This document shows, piece after piece, positions 16,670-27,292 of a stretch of DNA of 64,000 nucleotides (positions within the stretch are counted from its first letter, which is position 1; each line of letters opens with the position of its first letter). Origin of the DNA: Xylophilus ampelinus (GTDB lineage Bacteria > Pseudomonadota > Gammaproteobacteria > Burkholderiales > Burkholderiaceae_C); assembly GCF_901875635.1 (NCBI RefSeq), contig NZ_CABFMN010000044.1:39753-103752 (forward strand). Direction: 5' to 3'. Under the pieces are notes generated by a model. That model ran no database searches. It was not told where the DNA came from and was given only the letters and a program-made list of their open reading frames with translations. The translations under genes were made by a program, and so were the position numbers.

Positions 16670-17866
16670 ATGAAGATCACGCAAGTCGAAACCGTCCGCC
16701 TCGGCGAATTTCCCAACATCCTCTGGGTGCGCCTGCACACCGACGAGGGCCTGGTCGGCCTGGGCGAGACCTTCATGGGTGCCGCCGCCGTCGAGGCCTA
16801 TCTGCACGAATGGGCCGCACCCAAGCTGCTGGGCGCCGACCCGCTGGCCATCGAGGCGCGCAACCGCGACCTGACGGGCTACCTGGGCTGGCGCGGCTCC
16901 GGCGTCGAGACGCGAGGCAACTCCGCGGTCGACATCGCGCTGTGGGACCTCTTCGGCAAGGCCGCGAACATGCCGGTGCACACGGCCCTGGGCGGCAAGA
17001 GCCGCGACGCCATCCGCATCTACAACACCTGCGCCGGCTACCAGTACGTGCGCAGCACCGCCAACCAGAACACATCGAACTGGGGCCTGGGGAACAACGC
17101 AGGGCCCTACGAGGACCTGCAGGGCTTCCTGCACCACGCCGACGAACTGGCCGAATCGCTGCTGTCCGAAGGCATCACGGCCATGAAGATCTGGCCCTTC
17201 GACCCGGCGGCCGAGAAGAGCCACGGCCAGTACATCAGCAACGCCGACCTCGACACGGCGCTGGAGCCCTTCCGCAAGATCCGCTCGGCGGTAGGGCGGC
17301 AGATGGACATCATGGTCGAGTTCCACAGCCTGTGGCGCCTCCCGATGGCGCAGAAGATCGCCCGTGCCTTGCAGGAGTTCGACACCTTCTGGCACGAGGA
17401 CGCCATCCGCATGGACAGCCTCGACCTGCTGCGGCAATACGCGGTGGACTGCAAGGCGCTGGTGTGCGCCAGCGAGACGCTCAGCTACAAGTGGGGCTTC
17501 AAGGACTACCTGCAGACCGGCGTGGCCGGCGTGGCCATGCTCGACCTGAGCTGGTGCGGCGGCCTGACCGAGGCCCGCAAGATCGCCGCCATGGCCGACG
17601 CGTGGCAACTGCCGGTGGCGCCGCACGACTGCACCGGGCCGGTGGTGTGGGCTGCCTCCACGCACCTCAGCCTGCACGCGCCCAACGCGCTCATCCAGGA
17701 GAGCGTGCGCGCCTTCTTCACCGGCTGGTACAAGGAGCTGGTCACCGAGCTGCCGATCGTCGAGAAGGGGATGATCCGGCTCAACGACAAGCCGGGCCTG
17801 GGGCTGGAACTGCTGCCCGACCTGCACAAGCGCGCGGACGCGACGGTGCGCGTGTCGAAAACCTGA
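16670..17866 (+). CDS. mandelate racemase/muconate lactonizing enzyme family sugar-acid dehydratase
   Basis: 398-residue enolase-superfamily protein. Capping domain residues 1-120, then the barrel with catalytic Lys173 (MKIWPFD), metal ligands Glu217 (MVEFH), Glu243 (HEDAI) and the Glu of ASETL, and His319-Asp320 (APHDCTGP), an arrangement used for acid-sugar dehydration or racemisation. SGVETRGNSAVDIALWDL is the conserved N-terminal helix. In this locus it probably dehydrates an aldonate or aldarate to a 2-keto-3-deoxy acid, a second dehydratase beside the IlvD/Edd enzyme, perhaps for a different epimer. Exact substrate unproven. Confidence 0.87.
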   Translation: MKITQVETVRLGEFPNILWVRLHTDEGLVGLGETFMGAAAVEAYLHEWAAPKLLGADPLAIEARNRDLTGYLGWRGSGVETRGNSAVDIALWDLFGKAANMPVHTALGGKSRDAIRIYNTCAGYQYVRSTANQNTSNWGLGNNAGPYEDLQGFLHHADELAESLLSEGITAMKIWPFDPAAEKSHGQYISNADLDTALEPFRKIRSAVGRQMDIMVEFHSLWRLPMAQKIARALQEFDTFWHEDAIRMDSLDLLRQYAVDCKALVCASETLSYKWGFKDYLQTGVAGVAMLDLSWCGGLTEARKIAAMADAWQLPVAPHDCTGPVVWAASTHLSLHAPNALIQESVRAFFTGWYKELVTELPIVEKGMIRLNDKPGLGLELLPDLHKRADATVRVSKT

Positions 17867-17867
17867 T

Positions 17868-17925
17868 GCTATCGATTCGATAGCTGCTCGCGCATACGGG
17901 GCGGGCGCTGCAGGCCGATTTGGCT
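17868..17925 (+). repeat. dispersed repeat R2 (Comamonadaceae-type)
   Basis: GCTATCGATTCGATAGCTGC then TCGCGCATACGGGGCGGGCGC and TGCAGGCCGATTTGGC starts 2 nt after the stop of the enolase-superfamily gene. GCTATCGATTCGATAGC is itself a near-perfect palindrome. Same 55-nt unit as R1, R3, R4 and R5. Confidence 0.75.
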
Positions 17926-18018
17926 TAAAAAGTGCCGGCCTCGGCGCTCACCGCAAGATGGCTTGTTCTGCGCCCTCTGCGAATCCTCCGCGCCCTCTGC
18001 GTTCGGCTGTCCGTCGGC

Positions 18019-19032
18019 TCATGCGACCCGCAGCCGCAGCAGCGCACGCACGAAGCCGTGGTCCGAGCGCGTTCGATCGCGGCCCTCGTGCAGGTGGTCG
18101 TTGAAGTAGTCCACCCGCCGCACGTCGCCCAGGCTCCTTGGCGAGCCGGCCATGAACTCCTCGCTCACGAACACCTGGTCCAGGATTTCCGGGAAGCCCT
18201 GGTGCACATGGGAGTACGCCACGTCCTTCTTCAGCGCCGACTCACCCTGCATCTCGTAGGCATTGAACAGGGCCACGTCCCGCGCCGACTTGTCGTAGAC
18301 CGCGTCCGAGGTCGCCGCCACCAGCTGCGTGGTCACGCTGTGCGGGTGGTCGTTGAAGTCGCCCATTACCACCAGCGGCACTTGGCTGCCACGCAGCAGG
18401 TCGATCACGATGCAGCGCAGGGCCGCGGCCTCGGCGCCGCGCATCAGCAGCGAGCGCAGCGAGGCGCGCGCCGCCACCTTGCGGTCGTCGCGGTCCTCCA
18501 GCGACTGGCCGGCCGCGTCGAGCAGGAATTTCGGGCGTTTGGACTTGAGGTGCACCGTCAGCACATTCACCGGCTGGCCGTGCTTCATGCGCAGGCGTGC
18601 GAGCAGGGGCGGGCGCTCGAAGCGCGTGTGGAGACCCAGGCCCGGCACGTCGACCGCGATGCCGTCCGGAAAGTCGACGAAGGACTCGATGCCGTCCACC
18701 CGCAGCCGCGTCGCGATGCCCACCCGCGGCGTGCCCTGTGCGCCCTGGGCGGGCGGCGTGCTCTCGGCGCCAGGCACCGCAAGGGTGTCGTAGCGCAGGC
18801 CGCTGGCGAGCAGCGCGTCCTTCAGGGCGGTGTCGTCCCACACCTCCTGCACCGCCAGCACGTCGGCGTTCAGCGCGCGGAAGCGCTCGCCCAGCCAGCT
18901 CACCTTGCGCTGGTAGTCGCGCGGGTCGTAGACGTCCTGGTTGGCATAGAAGACGCGCTGTGGCCGGGCCAGGTTGAGCAGGTTGCAGGTGGCCACGAAC
19001 AGGGTCGCGAAGTTCGGCGGGATGTCATGCAT
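18019..19032 (-). CDS. endonuclease/exonuclease/phosphatase family protein
   Basis: 337-residue EEP-fold metal-dependent phosphohydrolase. Family landmarks in order: TCNLLNL (Asn at the metal site), VLAVQEVWDD (catalytic Glu), LTVHLKSKRP (His), VVMGDFNDHPHS (Asp/Asn general acid region) and RSDHGFVRALL (C-terminal Asp-His). This set covers nucleases, sphingomyelinases and inositol phosphatases. No signal peptide, so probably cytoplasmic. It stands alone after repeat R2 and 39 bp downstream of the MFS gene on the same strand. Substrate cannot be assigned. Confidence 0.85.
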   Translation of the reverse strand: MHDIPPNFATLFVATCNLLNLARPQRVFYANQDVYDPRDYQRKVSWLGERFRALNADVLAVQEVWDDTALKDALLASGLRYDTLAVPGAESTPPAQGAQGTPRVGIATRLRVDGIESFVDFPDGIAVDVPGLGLHTRFERPPLLARLRMKHGQPVNVLTVHLKSKRPKFLLDAAGQSLEDRDDRKVAARASLRSLLMRGAEAAALRCIVIDLLRGSQVPLVVMGDFNDHPHSVTTQLVAATSDAVYDKSARDVALFNAYEMQGESALKKDVAYSHVHQGFPEILDQVFVSEEFMAGSPRSLGDVRRVDYFNDHLHEGRDRTRSDHGFVRALLRLRVA

Positions 19033-19071
19033 GGCTGCAATCTAACCCGCCGCCATGGCGCCACGTGCCGC

Positions 19072-20295
19072 TCAGGCGTGCCGGGCGACTGCCGGCAGGC
19101 CGCCTGCCCCCATGTCCACCCCGCGCCGCTCGCGGCTGAAGAGGATCAGGCCGGCGATGACGACCGCCACCGTTCCGGCGACCACGGCCATCGCGAAGGC
19201 GTAGTCGTTGCCGTGGCGCGTGGCGAGCGAGGCCTGCATCGTCGCGTTGACCGAGGCCAGCAGGTTGCCGAGCTGGTAGACCAGGCCGGGGAAGGTGGCG
19301 CGGATGCTGTCGGGCGAGATCTCGTTCAGGTGCACAGGAATCACGCCCCAGGCGCCCTGCACGGCGATCTGCATCAGGAAGGCGCCGAAGGCCAGCCCGG
19401 CCGCGGTGTGCGAGTACGCCCACAGCGGCAGCACCGGCAGTGCCAGCAGCGCGGCGCCGAAGATGGTCCAGCGGCGTCCGATGCGTTCCGACAGCGTGCC
19501 GCAGGCCAGGCCGCCGACGATGGCGCCGATGTTGAGCACGATGGTCACCAGGGCCACGGTGTGCGTGTCGAAACCGTGCTGCACGCGCAGGAAGGTCGGG
19601 TACAGGTCCTGCGTGCCGTGCGAGAAGAAGTTGAAGGCGGTCATCAGCACGACGGCATAGAGCGCGAGCTTCCAGTCGTGCCGCAGCGCGGCCAGCAGGC
19701 CCGGGCGCGGCTGCGTGCGCTGGCGCTTCCAGGCTGGCGACTCGGGCACGTGCGAGCGCACGTAGATGACGAGCAGCGCGGGCAGGATGCCGACGAAGAA
19801 CATGCCGCGCCAGCCGATGCGGTCGTAGAAGAGGCCGAACACCAGAGAGGCGAGCAGGTAGCCCGTCGGATAGCCGGCCTGCAGCAGGCCCGAGACGAAG
19901 CCGCGCGAACGCGCCGGCACGGTCTCCATCGTGAGCGCCGAGCCCACGCCCCATTCGCCGCCCATGGCGATGCCGAAGAGCGCGCGCAGCACGATCAGCG
20001 TCGCGAGGTTGGGCGAGAAGCCCGACAGCAGCTCCAGCACCGCGTAGCACAGGATGTTCGCCATCATCGTCGGCCGCCGGCCGAAGCGGTCGGCCAGGCG
20101 GCCGAAGATCAGCGCACCCACCGGCCGCATGGCCAGCGTCAGCGTGATGGCCAGCGCCACCGAGGGAATGGGGGTGTGGAATTCCGCCGCGATGTCCTTC
20201 AGGATGAAGACCATCAGGAAGAAGTCGAAGGCGTCCAAAGTCCAGCCGAGGTAGCTGGCCGCGGTGACGTGGATCTGCTCACGGGTCCAAGACAT
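19072..20295 (-). CDS. MFS transporter, sialate/lactate:H+ symporter (SHS)-like
   Basis: 407 residues from an ATG with AGGAG upstream. About 12 membrane helices. YLGWTLDAFDFFLMVFILKDIA is the helix-1 motif (D-x-F-D-F) of the SHS and AAHS aromatic-acid/lactate carriers, followed by the loop GRLADRFGRRPTMMANI and the acidic GGEWGVGSALTMETVP of helix 5. Such proteins import monocarboxylates such as lactate, sialate or benzoates with protons. No adjoining catabolic gene identifies the substrate. Confidence 0.87.
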   Translation of the reverse strand: MSWTREQIHVTAASYLGWTLDAFDFFLMVFILKDIAAEFHTPIPSVALAITLTLAMRPVGALIFGRLADRFGRRPTMMANILCYAVLELLSGFSPNLATLIVLRALFGIAMGGEWGVGSALTMETVPARSRGFVSGLLQAGYPTGYLLASLVFGLFYDRIGWRGMFFVGILPALLVIYVRSHVPESPAWKRQRTQPRPGLLAALRHDWKLALYAVVLMTAFNFFSHGTQDLYPTFLRVQHGFDTHTVALVTIVLNIGAIVGGLACGTLSERIGRRWTIFGAALLALPVLPLWAYSHTAAGLAFGAFLMQIAVQGAWGVIPVHLNEISPDSIRATFPGLVYQLGNLLASVNATMQASLATRHGNDYAFAMAVVAGTVAVVIAGLILFSRERRGVDMGAGGLPAVARHA

Positions 20296-20483
20296 GCGAT
20301 ATCTCCTGGTTGTTTGCGCAAGGGCGTCGCGCCTGGCAAGCAGAGGAAGAAACCACCTGTCGGTGTGCAGCGTCGGCTTCACTGTAGGAGCCGGGCACGC
20401 GGCGCGCGCGTCGGACGCCGCCTTGTGTGGGCGGGCTTAAGCCTGGCCTAAGTCGAAGCCGCGCCGAGCCTTCGCGCGGCGCA

Positions 20484-20516
20484 GAAAAAAAAGGCCATGC
20501 CCCGAAGGACATGGCC
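20484..20516 (-). terminator. rho-independent terminator after rhlE-type helicase
   Basis: On the minus strand GGCCATG TCC TTCG GGG CATGGCC (one mismatch in the stem) followed by eight T. Lies 28 bp beyond the helicase stop. Confidence 0.85.
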
Positions 20517-20543
20517 CGTGCCTGGATGCGGTGCGCGCCGTGC

Positions 20544-22298
20544 TCAGTAGCCGCCGCGGCGGCCACCGCCGCCACCACCGTAGTTGCCGCCGCCACCACC
20601 ACCGCCGCCGCGGCGCTTGCCGCCACCGCCGCCGTAGTTGCCACCGCCACCACCGCCGCCGCCATAGCTGCGGCGCTTGCCGCCGCCATAGCTGTCGACG
20701 CTGGTGCGCAGCGGATCGGGCTGGCCGGCGGCGCCGCCGACGCTGTCGGCACGCCGGTGCGCCACCATGTCGGCGTGCGACGGGCTGGTGGAGTTGCCGT
20801 GGTGCTTGGGCTGGCGCTCGGGCCGGTCCTCGTACAGCGCATGCGGCTGGGCGGGAGTCGGATGGTGGCGCTTGGGCGCATGCTGGCGCGGCGGCTGGCC
20901 GTCACGCTGGGCATCGCGCGGCGGGCGCTGGCCGCCCTGGCCACGGTTGCCGCCGTTGTTGTTGCCGCCACCGTTGCTGCCACCGCCATTGGCCTTGCGG
21001 GGTGCCTGGCCGGCCTTGTTCTCGCGGATGCGGGACATCATTTCCTGGCGCGCGGCCTTGGCGGCAGCCGCCATGACGTCGCGGCTCGGCGGGCGGCCGG
21101 CGCCGCCCCACAGGGTCTGGCGGCCCATGGCGATCGGCTCGGCGATCTCGCCCTCGTCGGGGCCGAAGCCCTCGATGACCTGCGCGGGGATCTGCTGCTT
21201 GGTGAAGCGCTCGATCTCCTGCATGAAACCTTCCTCGTCCAGGCAGACCAGGCTCACGGCCTGGCCTTCCTTGCCAGCGCGGCCGGTGCGGCCGATGCGG
21301 TGGACGTAGTCCTCGGGCACGTTGGGGATTTCGTAGTTCACCACGTGCGGCAGGTCGTCGATGTCGATGCCGCGGGCGGCGATGTCGGTCGCCACCAGGG
21401 CGCGGATGTCGCCGCTCTTGAAGCCGGCCAGTGCCTGGGTGCGGGCGCTCTGGCTCTTGTTGCCGTGCAGCGCCATGGCGGTGACGCCGTTCTTGGCCAG
21501 GAACTCGGCCACGTGGTTGGCGCCGAACTTGGTGCGGGTGAACACCAGCACCTGGCTCCAGTCGTGCTCCTGGATGATGTGCGCGAGCAGCTGCTTCTTC
21601 TTGGCGCGGCCCACCGGGTGCACCACCTGCGTGATGCGCTGCACGGTGGTGTTGCGCGGCGTGACCTGGATGCTCTGCGGGTTGCGCAGCAGGCCGTTGG
21701 CCAGGTCGCGGATCTCGTCGCTGAAGGTCGCCGAGAACAGCAGGCTCTGCTTGTCGTCGGGCAGCAGGGCCAGGATCTTCTTCACGTCGTGGATGAAGCC
21801 CATGTCCAGCATGCGGTCGGCTTCGTCCAGCACGAGGATCTCGACGGTGGAGAGGTCCAGGTTGCCCTGCTGCTGCAGGTCGAGCAGGCGGCCGGGGGTG
21901 GCCACCAGGATGTCCACGCCCTTCTTGATGCGATCGATCTGCGGGTTCATGCCCACGCCGCCGAAGATGACGGTGGAGGACAGGGGCAGGTACTTGCCGT
22001 AGGTGCGCACGGATTCCTCGACCTGGGCGGCGAGTTCGCGCGTGGGCGTCAGCACCAGGGCGGCGATGCCGTCCTTGCCGAACTTGTTGGTCTTGCCCTC
22101 GCCCTTGGACAGCTTGTGCAGCAGGGGCAGGGTGAAGGCGGCGGTCTTGCCGGTGCCGGTCTGGGCGCCGGCGAGGAGGTCATGGCCCTCGAGCACGGCA
22201 GGGATCGCCTGGGCCTGGATGGGGGTGGGGGTTTCGTAGCCTTGCTCGCGCACGGCCTCGAGGATGGCCGGAGCCAGCTTCAGTTCGTCGAAGTTCAT
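20544..22298 (-). CDS. DEAD-box RNA helicase (RhlE type) with Gly-rich C-terminal tail
   Basis: 584 residues. DEAD core: Q-motif [14 protein letters not shown], motif [12 protein letters not shown], motif Ia PTRELAAQ, motif [12 protein letters not shown], motif III FSATF, motif [12 protein letters not shown], motif [13 protein letters not shown] basic, His/Pro/Asn-rich linker and a tail of about 50 residues made almost only of Gly with Arg, Lys and Tyr (RGG/GGNYGG-like) follow, suited to nonspecific RNA binding or condensate formation. Probably assists ribosome assembly or mRNA decay, especially in the cold. Start chosen at [12 protein letters not shown]; the long divergent leader hints at post-transcriptional control. 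Confidence 0.93.
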   Translation of the reverse strand: MNFDELKLAPAILEAVREQGYETPTPIQAQAIPAVLEGHDLLAGAQTGTGKTAAFTLPLLHKLSKGEGKTNKFGKDGIAALVLTPTRELAAQVEESVRTYGKYLPLSSTVIFGGVGMNPQIDRIKKGVDILVATPGRLLDLQQQGNLDLSTVEILVLDEADRMLDMGFIHDVKKILALLPDDKQSLLFSATFSDEIRDLANGLLRNPQSIQVTPRNTTVQRITQVVHPVGRAKKKQLLAHIIQEHDWSQVLVFTRTKFGANHVAEFLAKNGVTAMALHGNKSQSARTQALAGFKSGDIRALVATDIAARGIDIDDLPHVVNYEIPNVPEDYVHRIGRTGRAGKEGQAVSLVCLDEEGFMQEIERFTKQQIPAQVIEGFGPDEGEIAEPIAMGRQTLWGGAGRPPSRDVMAAAAKAARQEMMSRIRENKAGQAPRKANGGGSNGGGNNNGGNRGQGGQRPPRDAQRDGQPPRQHAPKRHHPTPAQPHALYEDRPERQPKHHGNSTSPSHADMVAHRRADSVGGAAGQPDPLRTSVDSYGGGKRRSYGGGGGGGGNYGGGGGKRRGGGGGGGGNYGGGGGGRRGGY

Positions 22299-22647
22299 TG
22301 AGATGAAAGAGCGCCTTGCACGGCGCGGTGTTTCTGATGGGTATCGGCCTGCCGCGGTGCGCTCGCTGGGAGCGGCCGGGCCAGTCAAAGGCAGATGCAA
22401 TCGAGAGGGAGCGGGAGCCAGGAAGGATTTCCGTCGTCCCCGGCGGGAAGCCGGTGTTGCGGGTAACTGCGCCCGGCAACCCGCGTATTGTCGCATGAGC
22501 CGGCGATCGCTGCGCCGGGAGCCCCGAATTTCGGCGCCAAAGCGGCACAGCGCGTCGCTGCGCCGATAATCCAGGGTTTCGCGCCGGCCCGGCCCCCGGG
22601 CGCCTTCGCATCGCACGGCGCGCTCCCACCCACCTGAAGATTCGCCC
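22299..22647. other. 349-bp divergent intergenic region rhlE/ettA
   Basis: No convincing gene. It must hold promoters for the helicase and for EttA. A helicase 5' leader of up to a few hundred bases would fit the usual autoregulation of cold-shock DEAD-box genes, but I see no cold-box motif I can defend. Short frames crossing it are shadows. Confidence 0.4.
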
Positions 22648-24309
<1,662 letters not shown>

Positions 24310-24331
24310 GTCTTACCGCGCGCTGCCTGCC

Positions 24332-24358
24332 AAGGCCCGTCGACGACGGGCCTTTTTC
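24332..24358 (+). terminator. rho-independent terminator after ettA
   Basis: Perfect 10-bp stem AAGGCCCGTC / GACGGGCCTT with loop GAC, followed by T5 overlapping the stem end. 22 bp after the stop codon. Confidence 0.9.
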
Positions 24359-24541
24359 TTGGCCGTGAAGTCGCCCGTGCAGGACATCGCCGCAAGTTGC
24401 GGCTTCACACTTGGCAGCGCCGGGGCCCGCGCGCACGTTGCCGCGATCCTCGCACGGAGAGCCGCATGAACTTCACCGCTGTGCGCTCCTGGGGCTGGAG
24501 CCTGGCCTTCCTGCCCGACAGCCGCATGCGTCGTCCCGTTT

Positions 24542-24595
24542 GCTATCGATTTCGTAGCTGCTCGCGCAGCCGGCACGGGCGCTGCAGCCCGATTC
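24542..24595 (+). repeat. dispersed repeat R3 (Comamonadaceae-type)
   Basis: GCTATCGATTTCGTAGCTGC then TCGCGCAGCCGGCACGGGCGC and TGCAGCCCGATTCG. Gap-free alignment with R1, R2 and R4. Located between convergent genes. Confidence 0.75.
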
Positions 24596-24611
24596 GATGC
24601 CGACTCCAGGC

Positions 24612-26051
24612 TCAGCCGGGCTGGCCCGCCCGCGACGACACCGGCGCTGCCGCGGCGGCCGGCCGCGCAGCCAGCAGCCGCTTGCGCACCGCATGGATGT
24701 TGTTGCGCAGCGCGTAGAGCTCCTCGGCATACGACAGCGGCACCGTCACCCGGTTGGCCACGCGGTCGAGCTCGTCCAGCTCGTCGAGCAGCTCGTTGCG
24801 GTCGCCCTCGCCGGAGGCCACCTTGGCCTCGATCTCGCGCAGCCGCGCGTACCAGCGGAACACGCGCCGCCGCACGCGGAAGGTGTAGAGCGGCGGCACG
24901 ATGCGCGACAGCGGCAGCAGCAGCACGATCAGGCCACCGATCACCAGCCACATGCGCTCGATGAGGTTGCTGGCCCAGAAGGGCAGGTAGCGCTGCCAGA
25001 AGGCCGGCGTGCCGTTGATGGCGCGGTCGCCCTCGGCGCTCACCGGCAGCTCGCTGGTCCGCGTGTTGGGGAATTCACGCGCCCGGTTGAACCAGTGCGC
25101 ACCGCCGTGGATGGTCTGCGCCGCCTGCGCGAAGAGCTGGCGCAGTGCGGGATGCGTGGCCTCGCGCGTGAGCAGCGAGGTGGTGGCCGCGAGCATGGCC
25201 ACGTCGTGCGTCGGCACGTCGCCCGCCAGGTCGACGATGCCGCGCGGCAGGCTCACCGACGAGAAGAAGGGAAAGATCCGCGTGTACGCATCGACCTGGC
25301 TCAGGTCCACCAGCGCGATGCCCGGCGTGCGCAGCAGGCGTTGCACCAGCGGCGACTGCGGCGCCGAGGCCAGCACCACGGCGTCGAGCAGGCCGGCCTC
25401 CAGCGCTTCGGTCGCGGGCGCCTGCTCGAGCTGCGAGAGCTTCAGCTTCGACGCGTCGAGCCGGTTGGCCGCGAACATCTTCTCCATGATCTCCGGCACG
25501 CCGCTGCCGGGCTTGTCGACGTTCACGCGCAGCCCTTCGAGCTGCGCCAGCGAGGTGGTGGGCGCCGCTTCGGGCGGCGCGGGCGGCGGCTCGCCGCGGC
25601 GCCGCTTCGGCGCCTTCGGGTCGGGCGCGGGCACGGGCAGCGCATCGGTGCGGTAGAAGATCCACAGCGGCTCGAAGAACAGGGCGCCCAGCGAGGTGAG
25701 ACCGGCCTCCTCGTCGGCCACCGGGTCGGCCGCGCCGCCACGCACGAAGGCCACGTCGGCCTGGCCCTCGCGCAGCAGGCGCAGGTTGTCGGCCGAGCCA
25801 CTGGTGGGCTTGAGCTCGACCTCGATGCCGTTGGCCTTCAAGGCCGTCGCATAGCGCTTGCCGAACTCGGCGTACGCACTGCCGGCCGGCCCGGTGGCCA
25901 GCGACACCTTCTTGGGCGGCTGCGGGTCGAGCCACACGTAGGCCGCCACCAGCACACCGATGACGATGAACACCACCGGCCCGGCCGACGCGATCAGGTC
26001 GCGGATGGCCAGCAGCGCCAGCTTCACGGGACGGGGCAGGCCGAGTTTCAT
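24612..26051 (-). CDS. membrane-anchored TAXI-family TRAP solute-binding protein
   Basis: 479 residues. One hydrophobic helix at 20-40 (AGPVVFIVIGVLVAAYVWL), then a TAXI-type binding domain opening VSLATGPAGSAYAEFGKRYA, and a second hydrophobic helix near residue 365 (MWLVIGGLIVLLLPLSRIV), followed by a cytoplasmic charged helical tail (LREIEAKVASGEGDRNELLD). A proline/arginine-rich insert (PKAPKRRRGEPPPAPPEAAP) interrupts the binding domain. No TRAP permease gene is adjacent. The ATG overlaps the aminopeptidase stop (ATGA). The two-anchor form suggests a sensor or auxiliary role instead of a free binding protein. Confidence 0.85.
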   Translation of the reverse strand: MKLGLPRPVKLALLAIRDLIASAGPVVFIVIGVLVAAYVWLDPQPPKKVSLATGPAGSAYAEFGKRYATALKANGIEVELKPTSGSADNLRLLREGQADVAFVRGGAADPVADEEAGLTSLGALFFEPLWIFYRTDALPVPAPDPKAPKRRRGEPPPAPPEAAPTTSLAQLEGLRVNVDKPGSGVPEIMEKMFAANRLDASKLKLSQLEQAPATEALEAGLLDAVVLASAPQSPLVQRLLRTPGIALVDLSQVDAYTRIFPFFSSVSLPRGIVDLAGDVPTHDVAMLAATTSLLTREATHPALRQLFAQAAQTIHGGAHWFNRAREFPNTRTSELPVSAEGDRAINGTPAFWQRYLPFWASNLIERMWLVIGGLIVLLLPLSRIVPPLYTFRVRRRVFRWYARLREIEAKVASGEGDRNELLDELDELDRVANRVTVPLSYAEELYALRNNIHAVRKRLLAARPAAAAAPVSSRAGQPG

Positions 26052-27091
26052 CGCGTGCCGCCGAGGTCGTTCATCGCCGGCACGCGCCAGTCGCCCACCT
26101 GCACCGTACGCGCCGCCTGCACGGCGCGCACGGTGGCGCGTGCCACCACCTCGGCGGCCATGGTCGACAGCACCGTCATGCCTGGCGCATCGCCCTGCAG
26201 CGGCACGCGGCCCGTGGCCAGTGCGAACAGCGTGTCGCCGTCGCTCATGGTGTGCACGGGGTTGATGGCGCGGGCCAGCCCGTCGTGCGCCACGGTGGCC
26301 AGGCGGTTGGCCTGCACCTTGGTCAGCACCGCGTCGGTGGCGACCACGCCGATGGTGGTGTTCGTGCCGGCCAGCAGCGGTTGTGGCAGCTCGCCGCGCA
26401 GCAGCGAGCGCCGCGTGTCGCGCAGCGCAAGGCCGTCGTCGGTGCGCGCGCCGGCGAGCACCGCGCCGGTGTCGGGGTCGACCACGTCGCCCAGCGCGTT
26501 GCAGGCGATCAGCGCGCCGACGGTGACGCCCCCCACGGTGACCGACGCCGTGCCGATGCCGCCCTTCATCGCATGCTGCGCACCGAAGAGCTTGCCCACC
26601 AGCGCGCCCGCGCCGGCGCCCACGTTGCCTTCGGCCGGCGCCTCGCGCGATGCGGCGTCGCAGGCCGCGTAGCCCGCCGCGGCGTCGGGCCGCACGCGCG
26701 CGCCATCCGCATGGCTGAGCGGCAGGTCGAAGAGCACGGCGGCGGGCACGATCGGCAGCGTGCCGTAGCGCACGTCCAGGCCCACACCGTGCTCCTCCAG
26801 CCAGCGCACCGCGCCGTCGGCGGCGGCCAGGCCCCAGGCGCTGCCGCCCGCGAGCACGATGGCGTGCACCTGCTGCACGAAGTTGCCGGGCGCGAGCAGG
26901 TCGGTCTCGCGCGTGCCGGGCGCTGCGCCCCGCACGTCGACGCCGCCCACCGCGCCTTCACGCGCGATGACGACCGTGCAGCCGCTGGGCCGGCGCTCGT
27001 CGGTGAACTGGCCGACCTCGATGCCGGCGACGTCGGTGATGGCGCCGTCGCTGTGCAGCGGGCGCGAAGGGCGGGCGGGGGCGTGGGACAT
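26048..27091 (-). CDS. P1-family peptidase (DmpA/BapA-like aminopeptidase)
   Basis: 347-residue N-terminal-nucleophile hydrolase of the DmpA/NylC fold. IVLAGGSAWGLAAADG and the Gly-rich GNVGAGAGALVG loop are conserved, and GTNTTIGVVATDA is the autoprocessing segment where the chain is cut to expose a Thr nucleophile. The family removes N-terminal D- or L-residues, beta-amino acids or opens oligoamides. No signal peptide, so probably cytoplasmic. Co-translated with the TAXI protein downstream, which hints at scavenging of a peptide-like ligand, though this is inference. Confidence 0.9.
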   Translation of the reverse strand: MSHAPARPSRPLHSDGAITDVAGIEVGQFTDERRPSGCTVVIAREGAVGGVDVRGAAPGTRETDLLAPGNFVQQVHAIVLAGGSAWGLAAADGAVRWLEEHGVGLDVRYGTLPIVPAAVLFDLPLSHADGARVRPDAAAGYAACDAASREAPAEGNVGAGAGALVGKLFGAQHAMKGGIGTASVTVGGVTVGALIACNALGDVVDPDTGAVLAGARTDDGLALRDTRRSLLRGELPQPLLAGTNTTIGVVATDAVLTKVQANRLATVAHDGLARAINPVHTMSDGDTLFALATGRVPLQGDAPGMTVLSTMAAEVVARATVRAVQAARTVQVGDWRVPAMNDLGGTR

Positions 27092-27188
27092 CGGGCGGCA
27101 TCATAGGCGCGGGGCCTGCCGCCCGGCCTCGTGCGCTGGTGACGCTTTGCATCCGTCGTCCCCATCGGTGGCGCCTGCGGTGGAATTG

Positions 27189-27253
27189 GTAACGGATGTG
27201 ACGAATTTGCCCGCAGCGCCCGCTGCGCCTGCGCTGCAGGCCGATAGCACTTT
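27189..27253 (+). repeat. second dispersed repeat family, copy A
   Basis: A 65-nt block beginning GTAACGGATGTGACGAATT and ending GGCCGATAGCACTTT matches a block at 51790-51854 (minus strand) at 49 of 65 positions in a gap-free hand alignment. It lies between the divergent P1 peptidase and FAD-oxidase genes. Confidence 0.55.
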
Positions 27254-27292
27254 GCATTCCTTCGGCACGGGCGAGGCCCTTACGATCCCCGC

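Larger units (their letters stand above)
24310..24611. other. 302-bp intergenic region holding a terminator and repeat R3
   Basis: Contains the ettA terminator and dispersed repeat R3, joining convergent ettA and the TAXI gene. An ATG at 24466 with GGAGAG upstream opens a frame MNFTAVRSWGWSLAFLPDSR that then runs into R3 and antisense to the TAXI gene; it may be a broken small gene or chance. Confidence 0.35.

Noticed and set aside
20544..20690. GGC/ACC-rich simple repeat as a separate element
   Set aside because: It is the coding region of the helicase Gly-rich tail.
24313..24951. 212-residue minus-strand frame after the TAXI gene
   Set aside because: Overlaps the TAXI gene in another frame, runs through repeat R3 and the ettA terminator; no domain or start signal.
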